This document shows positions 22,060 through 32,814 of a DNA stretch of 64,000 bases, one piece after another. Under the pieces are notes generated by a model. That model ran no database searches and was not told where the DNA came from. It saw nothing but the letters and a program-made list of their open reading frames with translations. The stretch is from Helianthus annuus (lineage: Eukaryota > Streptophyta > Magnoliopsida > Asterales > Asteraceae): positions 127,260,561 to 127,324,560 of the forward strand of contig NC_035448.2 of NCBI RefSeq assembly GCF_002127325.2, in the 5' to 3' direction. The position numbers were made by a program, and so were the translations under genes. Positions within the stretch are counted from its first letter, which is position 1; each line of letters begins with the position of its first letter.

Positions 22060-24012
22060 TGTCACACCCCCAAAATACCACATGCGGAAACCCCGCTAGG
22101 CGTGTGACGTACAAGGATGTAGCCACCAATCACATTGAACTAAGATCAATTTATAAAATAAAGTTTTCATTCAATAAGATAAAACATTCATAACATATCC
22201 AAGTTTAACATATTCAGCGGAAGCAAATGGTTAAACACTGTTCAATCGTTTAAAAAACTAATGTACGTGAAATTATTAAATAAGTCTTGCAGATCCAAGC
22301 GACACGACCCATGACCACTCCAGCCATCCAGACAGCAAGTTCCTTTCCATAGTACCTAACGACCTGCGAGTATGCAACAAGTGTGTCAGACAACGCTGGT
22401 GAGTTCATAGTTTTACGAAAACGTTAGTTACCAAGTGTTTAGTTTAGTTCGTTGATTTCAATGTTGATAATATCCCGAATACAAGACGGCTCCAGATTAT
22501 TTTGCCCTTTCTCCAATGCTCCTATCAAAGCATTGGTCATGACTAGGTCATTAGTTCACACCCGTCCTCTCAGGTACGGGGTGAGGGTGCCAAACCTAAG
22601 TAGCGCTACCAACTAATACCCTGTTACCTCTCAGGTAACAAACAACAAGGAGGGACTTTAATGGTGATAGGATGAGTATATTATCCAACATTCTAGATTT
22701 ACCCAAAAGACATATTCCTCTCAGGAATACCCATGATTTACCCAAAACCTATCCCTATACCCACTGATTGTCCCAACCACCGGGACGCATGCTCAAGAGG
22801 AATGAATTCACCTTAGATTTGCTCAGTATGTTTTAATTACCCGTCCAATTGATCAACCTCAAACCCTATCATGGTTACCAATCAACATCAGTCTTAGGAT
22901 TTATCAATTAACACACGTATTTCAAGTATCACATTTTTATCAAGTATCACAGTATATCACATAGTATATACTCAGTTCACATCCCATGTAAAATAAACAA
23001 TAGCACACAACAGTTAACTGGGCTACTTAACCAAGCCCAAGCCCAAACAGGTTAACCTTCGGGGAAAAAACCCAATTCTGACAAAGGTCCCCACCGACGA
23101 AAGTCCCCATCTTTCGTCAACATCCCAAGCGACGAGACACCTATCTTTCGTCGGGGTCCACTATGACGAAACATCAGCAATGTTTCGTCGAGATCAGTTA
23201 ACAGCCCCCAAGGCCACAGATTCAACAGTTACACACATACAACATATTCAAAAGGTCTAACGACAGTTACATTATCATGTTCATAGCAATCTTAATCATT
23301 TTTCATCATCAATAAACCTCAATATTAATCATTGATGTATATTAACATGGATTCAAACATGATACAAACATTGATCAAGACCCATTACAAATTCATAATC
23401 ACAAGTTCACATTGCTTACCCTAAACCATCACAAGACTCATATAAAATCACAATTTCAATGTAATCATTAACCTTCTCATGTAAATCAGATTATCACTAC
23501 TAAGTTAAACATAATTATTGACAACCCCTAATCACATAGAATCATAACAAAGCAAACACAGAATCATAGTACACCATTAACGAGAGGACACTAACCGTAT
23601 GTCGAAGGATTTAGGTTAATCGAGACAGAAGGTTTCGTGATCTAATGATTGCCGTTGCACAAGGTTTCTGGAGAAGGAACTTTAGGGTTTGTTTTTACGG
23701 CAATAGATTACAAGAAGGTTATAACATAAAAGGAGTTGGGCCGCAACCTCTCTGGGTCGAGGCCTGCTATGGCGAAACACCATCATCCGACGAAAGACCC
23801 CTCTTTTGTCGTACTAGCCTTGGCGAAAGATCCTATCTTTCGTCGAGTAACACTTGTGGTGAAAAACTTTATAAATAATCTTAATTAAATTATTCTTAAC
23901 ACTACACCATTAACAACCAAATATCATACATAAAACAATAAACACTCTGATAAACAAGATTGCGAAGTTAGTGGTGCGCGAAGGAAAGACCTTGAAATCT
24001 CGGGTTGTCACA
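22060..24012 (-). repeat. Element D 5' LTR (the other LTR lies left of the window)
   Basis: TGTCACACCCCC at the left and GGGTTGTCACA at the right bound about 1.95 kb. The PBS adjoins the left side, so this is the 5' LTR of a minus-strand element. It carries repeated hairpin-like GACGAAAG..CTTTCGTC motifs at 23096-23190 and 23790-23845. The target duplication cannot be tested because the partner LTR is outside the window. Confidence 0.82.
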
Positions 24013-24149
24013 ACACATGTTGGCTTAATAGACTGTGCTCTCGCCTCAATCCGGGCGATCGGCACGCATCCTTTCGGCCATTACGTGACTCTAGTCGTTG
24101 GAACCCATCGAGACTTTGGTAGAGTTTTGTAAAACCAAAATAAGGAGCG
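24013..24149 (-). other. Element C internal (leader) fragment, left of B
   Basis: CTAGTCGTTGGAACCCATCG and the following bases are homologous to the leader of B near 32383-32410. After removing B, the sequence runs on into 35573 (GGGTTTCACCCC) in the same order as in the leader of B. It is therefore one leader of element C split by B. Confidence 0.7.
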
Positions 24150-24154
24150 GAACA

Positions 24155-26911
24155 TGTCACACCCCAACCGATGGCGGAATCATCGGGGCGCGGCACTGAG
24201 CGAAACAGATTGTCCAGAAGTTTCCACAACAACTATTATATAAATTCAGTTTAAATGATACGTCCCATACCGTATCCCAAATAAATAACAAGTTATCATA
24301 GAAAGCAACTAGGCAAATAATTCCGTTCCGACAACTCAGATTCAATTATTAATACAGAAAATTGTTTATTATTTCTAGACTCCCTAGCCTCGATTTCATC
24401 ACCACGCGCCTAAGCATCCTAGCAACTTAAGCACCTATCACATACGTTAAAATAAAGTCAATACATATAATGTAAAGGTGAGCACACAAGTTTGATAATA
24501 GCATATAGAGTTCGAACAGTTTACGCATAACCAGGCACGTACACAGAGGAAAACGATGCATGTTAATTATCGACATGGGACCATCGATACCAACGACTGC
24601 GGGTTGACCGTCCGAGACGGTTCGCAATACATGATTACCACCGTAATCCATGCAAGTAATTGTCCTTAACAACTCCCGTGTGAACGGGTGCTGAGTCCAA
24701 ACTATAGTACTATGTTGCTAAGGCAGGTAGATAGCACTCCACGTGTAAACATAATAAACAGCATTCATTTAGTCAAGTAGCACATGCAAATGGTTAGCAT
24801 TCAAATAGTTTGTGTTTGATTGTGATTTGATAGGTAACGCATGTAACACCCAAAAGTGCTAAAAGCAAAATGGGATCGAGTATACTCACAGTGATTGATT
24901 GTGGATTGAAGGGAGCGCTGAGAGTAAGATTAGCCTGAATAGTTTGATAGCATAATGATAAGTAAAACGAGAATGTAAACAAGTGTGGGTGGATCGAATG
25001 GGCTGGTCGATCGAACGGCAGGTTCGATCGAACGGTCTGTTCGATCGGCTGGCATATCCGATTGGACGGTCTTTTTCGATCGGCCGGTAGGCTCGATCGG
25101 CTGGGCCATTCGAGTGGATTGTTTCTTCCTCTGGTGTGTTTGTGTTTGAGAATTTGAACTTTTGAAGTTTTCGTTGTAGTATATGAGAACACTGAAGTGT
25201 TCTTACCTTTCAAGTCGGTCGATCGAACGGTTCGTTTGATCGGCTAGCTCACTCGATCGGCTAGGAACTTCAGAAGTGGTCCTCAACAGAATGTCACTCG
25301 ATCGAACAGTTTGTTCGATCGGCTGGCATTCCTGCTACGAACGAGTTGTGAAAACGATTAAGTGTTGAAGAGTAGTATCTCATGATCCGAAGAGTAATGT
25401 TCACAAAATGCAGTTCGATCGAACATCTCTTCCTCAATACTATGCTTCATGAAATTTTAAAGTGTGGGAGACCATGTGCTAGCCGATCGGCTGGCCCGAT
25501 CGATCGGCTGGTATGTCCGATCGGCTGGGCTATGCGAACAGCCTAGCCGTTCCGCCAGCATTTCTGACCTGGTCGGCCTTTCGTCTAACACTTGGCTGTT
25601 TGGTTACTTGTCATTCTTTCAAGGTATCTTGACAACCAGTTGAACTATGATAACCTCCGTTCCTACTTGTTTCTTTGGCTCGGACAGGAATCACCCAAGT
25701 CCGTCCGTTGAGCGGTTCGGAACGTTGGTTTGGAGTTTAACCCATTGTCGGTGAGCCTCGTAAATAGAACCCGAATCTTGAACCATCCAACCATTGGAAT
25801 GATCGGTGGGTTGGCTCAGGCTCCGTTTCTACCGGTTTGAAGGCATTGAGTGTAAAAGAGTTGAAAGAAAGTTGGGATTCCTTCTTTCAATCCTTCACAA
25901 CTTGTGGATGTTTAGATCTTTGATAGATCTTAACTTGTTTATGTGGAAATCGGTTAGATCTAAGCTATTCATGGTTGAATGAGGCCAAGGTTTGATGTTC
26001 TTCAAGAACACCATGATGACATCACCCAAGAACACTTAGATCTTGGTGATTTCACGGTTAGAATCCAAGTTTTGAAAGATAGAAAGGTGTAGAATCAAGT
26101 AATGATCAAAAACGTACAAGAGTTAGAGTGAAAACTTACCGGAGTTCAGATAAATCTGAGAAAAGATGAAGAATAGGAGCTGGCCGGTCAGAACTTTCCA
26201 AAAGTGGAAATGAAGACAAGGACAGCCCTATTTATAGGCTTCTAAAAGGGGAAAGTGGCAGCCGATCGGCCAGGAGCTCCGATCGAATGGGCTGCTCGAT
26301 CGGCTGGCAAGATGCTAGCCGATCGGCTGGCCTGTTCGATCAGGATGCCTCCTGTTCGATCCGCGACACACTTTGAGTATTTTGTGACGATTTTCGACGT
26401 TTCGATTTCGATGGACGATGATACGAATACGATAGGGTTCCTAGTCAAATTACTTTCAGTAGTTGGGACTATATCTAACATACAATCATCTATAAGTCAC
26501 GTTTCGATGTCGGTTTCGATTGAGTTCGATTGCCTTTCGAGTTTCGATTCGATTTTCGATTGATTTGCTTGAATACCACACCAAACATAAAGTAAACATG
26601 CACAAGTAACACATAAGGCATACACACGTATAACAATACCACAATTCGCATATTTCGAGTCTCGAGTTCGATGATTGTTAGATCGGTTTGATTGCTGATT
26701 AGTTAACTTTATCGCATTGTTACTTCCTACCATTCACAGTCGTAGATCGGTTTGCGTTAAAAACATTCGATTACTTCGATTCTTGCTGATTACAACACTT
26801 ACTCCACATAATACAACTAAAACATAAAATAGACTATCTACAGTCAAAGAAAGTTAAAGTTGACTTGGACTTTGACTTTGACTTTGACATTCGAAAACAC
26901 GGGGTGTTACA
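24155..26911 (-). repeat. Element B 3' LTR (left copy)
   Basis: TGTCACACCCCAACC..GGGGTGTTACA, copy of 32815-35567. It contains clusters of CGATCG-based inverted motifs (25006-25110, 25215-25325, 25495-25560, 26262-26360) and the conserved GAGTATACTC block at 24878-24887. Confidence 0.95.
26227..26238 (-). promoter_or_regulatory. TATA box copy in element B 3' LTR
   Basis: Minus strand CCTATAAATAGG, conserved at 34887-34898 in the 5' LTR. In element direction it lies about 675 bp into the LTR. Confidence 0.65.
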
Positions 26912-26922
26912 GCCTCCCCTTG
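26912..26922 (-). other. Element B polypurine tract
   Basis: Minus strand AAGGGGAGGCT directly before TGTAACACCCC of the 3' LTR. Confidence 0.85.
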
Positions 26923-26999
26923 TTTAGGGAATTTCGTCCCGAAATTAGGTCGAAGACTACACAACGCCGTGATTTACCAATTTGATGCTTCAGATCTAT

Positions 27000-29984
27000 T
27001 TATTTAAACAACTGCGGGTACTTGGCCTTCATGTCGCTTTCAAGTTCCCAAGTGAACTCCGCGCCTCGTTTGCCTTCACATCGGACTTTCACGATCGGGA
27101 TGCGAGAGCGCCTGAGTTGCTTGGTTTGGCGATCCATGATTTCGACAGGCTTTTCCACGAAGTGTAACGTTTCGTTGACCTGAAGATCGTCGAGTGGTAC
27201 GATGAGATCGTGGTCAGCAAGGCATTTTCGGAGGTTAGAGATGTGGAAAGTCGGGTGGACGTTACTGAGTTCCTCCGGTAGTTCGAGTCTGTAGGCGACT
27301 TTTCCGATTCTTTCCAGAATCCTAAAAGGTCCAATATATCGAGGCGCTAGTTTCCCTTTCTTGTTGAATCTGACTACACCCTTCCAAGGGGATACCTTTA
27401 GGAGTACGTAGTCACCAACTTCAAACTCAAGGGGCTTGCGTCTTTTATCAGCGTAACTTTTCTGTCTGTTCCGAGCTTTCACTAAGTTGTCTCGAATCTG
27501 GTGGATTTTGTCAGTCGTTTCTTGTAGAATCTCGGGACCGGTTAGTTGCGAGTGACCGATCTCGTGCCACACAATAGGCGATCGACATCTTCTACCATAC
27601 AAAGCCTCGAAAGGTGCCATTTGAATGCTGGCATGATAGCTGTTATTGTACGAGAATTCCACCAGTGGCAGGTGTTTGTTCCAACTACCACCAAAATCTA
27701 TGACACACGCTCGGAGCATGTCTTCAAGAGTACGGATCGTTCTTTCAGTCTGTCCGTCGGTTTGAGGATGGAATGCAGTACTCAGATTAAGCGACGTACC
27801 AAGGGCCGCTTGAAACGTTTCCCACAATCGCGAAGTGAACCGTGCGTCACGATCTGAAATGATGTCACGAGGCGTACCATGATTACAAATGATCTCGTCG
27901 GTGTAGATTTGGGCTAGTCGTTCCACCTTGTAGTCTTCTCGTATCGGCAAAAAGTGGGCTGATTTCGTTAGACGATCAACTATAACCCAAATACTGTCGT
28001 GACCTGATGGCGTGGGCGGGAGTTTTGTTATGAAATCCATAGCTATGCTCTCCCACTTCCATATAGGCATCGGCGGTTGTTCGAGTAAGCCAGAAGGTCT
28101 TTGATGTTCAGCCTTGACTCTTGCACATGTTAAGCAACTTCCAACATAGAGGGTGACATCTCGTTTCATGCCCGGCCACCAGTACTTATAACGAAGATCC
28201 TGGCACATCTTGTCAGCGCCGGGATGAACGGAGTATCGGGATTTGTGGGCTTCATTCATGATAATCTTTCGCAAATCAGTCCGCTTAGGGATCCAAATTC
28301 GGTCCAGATAGTAGAATATCCCATCTGATTTGCTTACTAACTGAGCTCCATCGTGATAGATCCTCTCTTTCTTCAATGTACGCTCGTTAAAGCAAGCATG
28401 TTGGGCTTCGCGGATAAGGGTTTCGAGGTTGTGCTGGGCTTGGATGTTTCGGGTACTGAGCACGTAACTCTTTCTGCTGAGCGCGTCAGCAACCACATTC
28501 GCCTTGCCTGGGTGATAACGAATCTCACAGTCGTAATCGTTGAGAAGTTCTACCCATCGGTGTTGACGCATATTAAGCTCTCTCTGATTAAAGATGTGTT
28601 GTAAACTCCTGTGATCAGTGTAGATTGTACACCTAGTGCCATACAGGTAGTGTCGCCAAATCTTCAATGCAAAGGCAACCGCGCCTAGCTCGAGGTCATG
28701 GGTTGTATAGTTCTTCTCGTGGATTTTGAGCTGACGAGATGCGTAGGCTATAACCTTGTCTCGATGCATGAGGACACAGCCGAGACCAAGGTTAGAAGCA
28801 TCACAGTAGACAATGAAGTTGTCGCTTCCGTCGGGCAGCGTAAGAATTGGAGCGTTGCACAGCATGTGCTTAAGGGTTTGAAAGGCAGTCTCTTGTGCGT
28901 TTCCCCACACAAAAGGCTTGTCCTTATGGGTAAGAGCGGTAAGCGGCACAGCGATCTTGGAGAATCCTTCAATGAATCGTCGATAATAGCCCGCTAGTCC
29001 GAGAAAAGAATGAACTTCTGACGGGTTCTGAGGCGTAATCCGACTTTTGACAGCTTCAATCTTCGCAGGATCGACATGGATACCCTGACTATTCACGATG
29101 TGACCCAGAAACTGAACCTCCTCCAACCAGAATTCGCACTTGGAGAACTTGGCATAGAGTTGGTTCCCCTGAAGTAACTCGAGAACCAAGCGTAGATGTT
29201 GCGCGTGTTCGGCTTTCGTTTTGGAATATATCAAGACATCGTCGATGAACACGATGACGAAATGGTCAAGATAAGGCTTACACACGCGATTCATCAGGTC
29301 CATAAAAACCGCGGGTGCATTGGTTAGACCAAAGGGCATAACTACAAATTCGTAATGGCCATAACGGGTTCGAAAAGCGGTTTTGGGGATGTCTTCCTCT
29401 TGAATCCGCAATTGATGGTTGCCTGAGCGTAAGTCGATCTTCGAGAAACATGATGCACCTTGTAGTTGATCAAACAAATCGTCAATTCGAGGCAAGGGGT
29501 ATCGGTTCTTGATGGTTAGCTTATTCAATTCCCGATAGTCGATGCACATCCGGAATGATCCATCCTTCTTTTTGACAAAAAGGACTGGCGCGCCCCAAGG
29601 AGAGGTGCTTGGGCGAATAAAGCCTTTTTCGAGTAATTCCTGGAGTTAATTCGAGAGTTCCCGCATTTCGGATGGAGCGAGTCGATAAGGGGCTTTGGCA
29701 ACGGGGTTAGCTCCAGGAATGAGGTCGATGCGGAAGTCGATATCACGACTTGGCGGTAGTCCGGGAAGATCGTCAGGGAACACCTGAGGAAATTCGCGAA
29801 CCACTGGAACATCTTTGACTTCAACTTTCTTTTTCTTTTCCTTCTCCGCTACTACAATGTTGGCCAGGAAGGCTCGGTATTCCTTACGGAGATACTTGCT
29901 GGCTTGAATACAGGACGTAAGCTTGAGACCTTTCGACGTTGTTTCATCGTACACACATAGAAGATCACCATTCGCGAGCGAGAA
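27000..29984 (-). pseudogene. Element B pol: protease end, reverse transcriptase, RNase H, integrase with chromodomain; one internal stop, separated from gag by another
   Basis: Element order on the minus strand is as follows. [16 protein letters not shown] and [20 protein letters not shown] form the protease-RT linker. A TAA at 29646 stands where Gln is expected ([14 protein letters not shown]). The RT then has [33 protein letters not shown] and the catalytic FIDD at about 29249-29238. The usual SGYHQLR motif reads SGNHQLR. RNase H follows ([20 protein letters not shown]), then an integrase H-H-C-C finger ([20 protein letters not shown]) and the DDE core ([38 protein letters not shown]). The C-terminus has [19 protein letters not shown] and a chromodomain-like [19 protein letters not shown], ending PQLFK. 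This is full family length. The Y-to-N change and the stop may prevent activity. Confidence 0.96.
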
Positions 29985-31658
29985 TCAAATCATCTTTTCA
30001 AAGCACACAACTTCAGCATGGTTTTCACGAAGAAAGTCCATGCCTATTATGACGTCAAAACTTCCGAGTTGCATCGGAACAAGGTCGATTGGGAAGATGT
30101 GATTGTTGAGTTCGAGAGTACAATCACGGAGTACTGAATTAACGGCAATAGTTCTTCCCGTAGCAACTTCGACTTCAAATGACGAGGATAGATAGGAGCG
30201 CTTACGACTAAGGAGCTTCTCGAATTCAAATGACACAAAGCAGTTATCGGCTCCAGTATCAAACAAACATGATGCATAAATACCATTCACAAGGAACGTA
30301 CCATTAACCACGTTGTTATCCGCCTGAGCCTGACGGGCATTGATGTTGAAGGTTCGGGCATGAGCTGCTTGCTGCTGTTGCTGAGGCTGCTGTTGCTGCT
30401 GCTGCTGTTGTTGCTGCTGGGGCTCTTGCTTAACCACCCTGTTCGGGCATCTGTTTGCAAAGTGGTTAGGGTCACCACATGCAAAGCAGACTTGAGCATT
30501 AGCTGCTGGTGCTTGAGCTGCTTGTTGGCCTTGAGGGGCGGAGAGTAGAGCTTGGTTGACAGTGGCTTGAGCTGGGGCTTGACGAGGACCATAGCGACAG
30601 TTCGCAGTGAAATGACCGTAGAGGTTGCAGTGAGCGCAAAAACGACAAGCTAGACCCACTGGATGATGATACGAACACGTCGGGCAGAGTGGGTGAGGGC
30701 CTGTGTATGCACGCTTTGCTGGCGGTGCATTAATCACTGGAGCTGAGCGCTGGTGCTGTTGCTGTTGGACTGGTACAGCTTGCAGAGGAGCAGCAGTGGT
30801 TGCGGCAGCACAGCTCTTGTTGCTGGAGCTGTTGTTGTTGTGCTTCTTCTTTCTTCTTGACGACTTGGAGGATTGAGCAGATGAGTCGGTGGGTGTTGCG
30901 GTGGCTTGATGCAGGGACTTGGTTGGCTTATCCCAGAAACCAGACTTTACTCGCTTATCGTTGATCTCAGCGGCGAGTAGGTAGGTTTCTTCGATCGTTG
31001 CTGGCTTGGCGGCGTGAACAAAGTCGGCTACACAATCGGGCAGTGCTCGAATGTACTTCTTGATGGCTTGATCTGAGGTCTTGACTTGATCAGGACAGAT
31101 GATGCTAAGCTGCTTGAAGTGGGCAGTAAGAGCAGCGTTGTCTCCATCCTTCCGCTTGATTCCCCAGAACTCGTCCTCCAGCTTTTGGCGTTCATGAGGA
31201 GGGCAGAATTCGTCGATCATAATTGCCTTCAACTCCTTCCATGTTAGCCCGTAAGCTGCATCATTTCCGCGCTTGTTTCGTTCGGCCGTCCACCAGTCTA
31301 GGGCACGAGACTGGAAGACGCCTGTAGCATTGAGAGTGCGGACATGTTTGGGACATCCGCTCTGGCGCAGAGTGACTTCGACTGAGTCGAACCAGTGAAA
31401 CATGGCTGTAGGACCATCTTCGCCAGTGAACTCTTTTGGTCCGCATGCTTTGAACTGCTTGAAGCTGAAAGCAGCCTTGCTTGAATCCTTAGGGTTTTCA
31501 GCTCGGGATTCTTCTGACGACTTGCTAGCGTTTTCATACACCTCACTCACAGCTTTCGCTACGGTTTTGGAGATGATAGCAGCGAGGCGTCGGTCTCTCT
31601 TTTCTTGGCGAGTAAGTGGGGTTCGGTGTCGGGATCCAGACGACGACATGGTTTGCAT
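29985..31658 (-). CDS. Element B gag (capsid, two zinc-knuckle regions, protease domain), ends at a premature TGA
   Basis: 557 codons; the second ATG at 31649 (MSSSGSRHRTPLTRQEKRDR) is an equally good start. The N-terminal half has Retrotrans_gag features (FTGEDGPTAMFHWFDSVEVT, VFQSRALDWWTAERNKRG, YGLTWKELKAIMIDEFCPPH). A Lys/Ser/Asn-rich linker follows, then cysteine knuckles (CPTCSYHHPVGLACRFCAHC.., CFACGDPNHFANRC) and a long polyglutamine tract. The protease start is FLVNGIYASCLFDTGADNCF with an intact D-T-G, then VIIGMDFLRENHAEV. The frame stops with TGA just after EKMI where Arg (CGA) is expected; the same frame continues as pol. The protein should form the particle and process itself. 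The domain calls are certain; whether this stop is read through is unknown. Confidence 0.94.
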   Translation of the reverse strand: MQTMSSSGSRHRTPLTRQEKRDRRLAAIISKTVAKAVSEVYENASKSSEESRAENPKDSSKAAFSFKQFKACGPKEFTGEDGPTAMFHWFDSVEVTLRQSGCPKHVRTLNATGVFQSRALDWWTAERNKRGNDAAYGLTWKELKAIMIDEFCPPHERQKLEDEFWGIKRKDGDNAALTAHFKQLSIICPDQVKTSDQAIKKYIRALPDCVADFVHAAKPATIEETYLLAAEINDKRVKSGFWDKPTKSLHQATATPTDSSAQSSKSSRRKKKHNNNSSSNKSCAAATTAAPLQAVPVQQQQHQRSAPVINAPPAKRAYTGPHPLCPTCSYHHPVGLACRFCAHCNLYGHFTANCRYGPRQAPAQATVNQALLSAPQGQQAAQAPAANAQVCFACGDPNHFANRCPNRVVKQEPQQQQQQQQQQQPQQQQQAAHARTFNINARQAQADNNVVNGTFLVNGIYASCLFDTGADNCFVSFEFEKLLSRKRSYLSSSFEVEVATGRTIAVNSVLRDCTLELNNHIFPIDLVPMQLGSFDVIIGMDFLRENHAEVVCFEKMI

Positions 31659-32798
31659 TAGACATCGTCACGAGACTCAACACAACGAAATCGAATCTCA
31701 CCTCACACGCCTAATACTGTCTAAAGCTTAGAATCACGTCGAATCACGTATCACGTAACTTATAGGCACATAATCGCAGATGCACACAGTCAGAGAGCAC
31801 AGAAGTACACAGAACACAGAATCACAGAAGCACATAAGCACATAGAACACAGAAGCACAAAAGCACATAAACACCAAGGCACGTAACCATTTAATCACAG
31901 AAGTAGTCAGAAAACAGAAACCTATCCTTCAAAGCTCGCGTGTCGTTCGTATAGTGATCGCGTATGGCATATCGAGTAGCACAGTATAGTATATCCTAGC
32001 TTAGTCGTATAGCATATCATACCGTAATATCGTCTAGATTGCAGCAACTGGGGATCGATTAGGGATAGAATAACAGTACGAGTCGTGTGTGTCGATTGAA
32101 ATGATAGCAGAATCAAATAACATCCCAAAATATAAACACAAAACAGAGAAAGCACACATAAACACATAAAATCAACAATTCATCAGAGTATGCGGTTGCG
32201 GTTCTCAGAATCGAAACACATAAAATCGAGAGGTAGATTGTCTGCGGCTACTAGACATCGACTACCCAAGGCAACTCGACTATTCACAGTAGACTTGTCA
32301 TCACTTTTGACTCTAGTGGTTGTGTTTCTGCCTCGATTCTTGGGCATTCCACATGCGCTTCCTAGGTCATACTTGTGAGTTCAGGTCGTTGGAGTCCATC
32401 GAGGCCTTGGTGAGATAAATAAAGTCCAGAACAAACTGCCAAGGTCAGGGTTTCACCCCTTGGCTTAGCAATTTCTTCCTTGTTTTTAATAAAATAAAGG
32501 AGATTAGTCATCAAAATATGGATTTCACTCCTGATTTGGTATAATCTCCCTTGTTTGTTGGTGTAAATAATGAGATAAGCATGAATAAACGAATAAAATC
32601 AGCATAAGTCAGGCAGTTTGGTCAGGAGTTTGCGGCTTTCACTAAATCTCCCGACTTTACTTGGAAACTCGGGTGTAGTGATAGTGAAGGATTGCAGAAT
32701 AAGCACATAAAATTGGTCTGATGGTTCCTAACTATAGTCTAGGTCTCTAAGACAGCGACCCGGACTAGGTCGTGTCTAACCTAATTCCCTATAGTTAT
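31659..32798 (-). other. Element B untranslated leader
   Basis: Between PBS and gag; rich in AGAACACAGAAGCACA-like short repeats around 31780-31920. No supported gene; small ORFs on both strands are chance. A segment at 32380-32470 is homologous to the leader of element C. Confidence 0.6.
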
Positions 32799-32811
32799 GG
32801 CTCTGATACCA
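32799..32811 (-). other. Element B primer binding site (initiator tRNA-Met type)
   Basis: Minus strand TGGTATCAGAGCC, three bases from the 5' LTR. Confidence 0.92.
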
Positions 32812-32814
32812 ATC

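Noticed and set aside
23645..23878. 77-codon plus ORF in the LTR of D
   Set aside because: Lies antisense within the LTR and is made partly of the hairpin motif.
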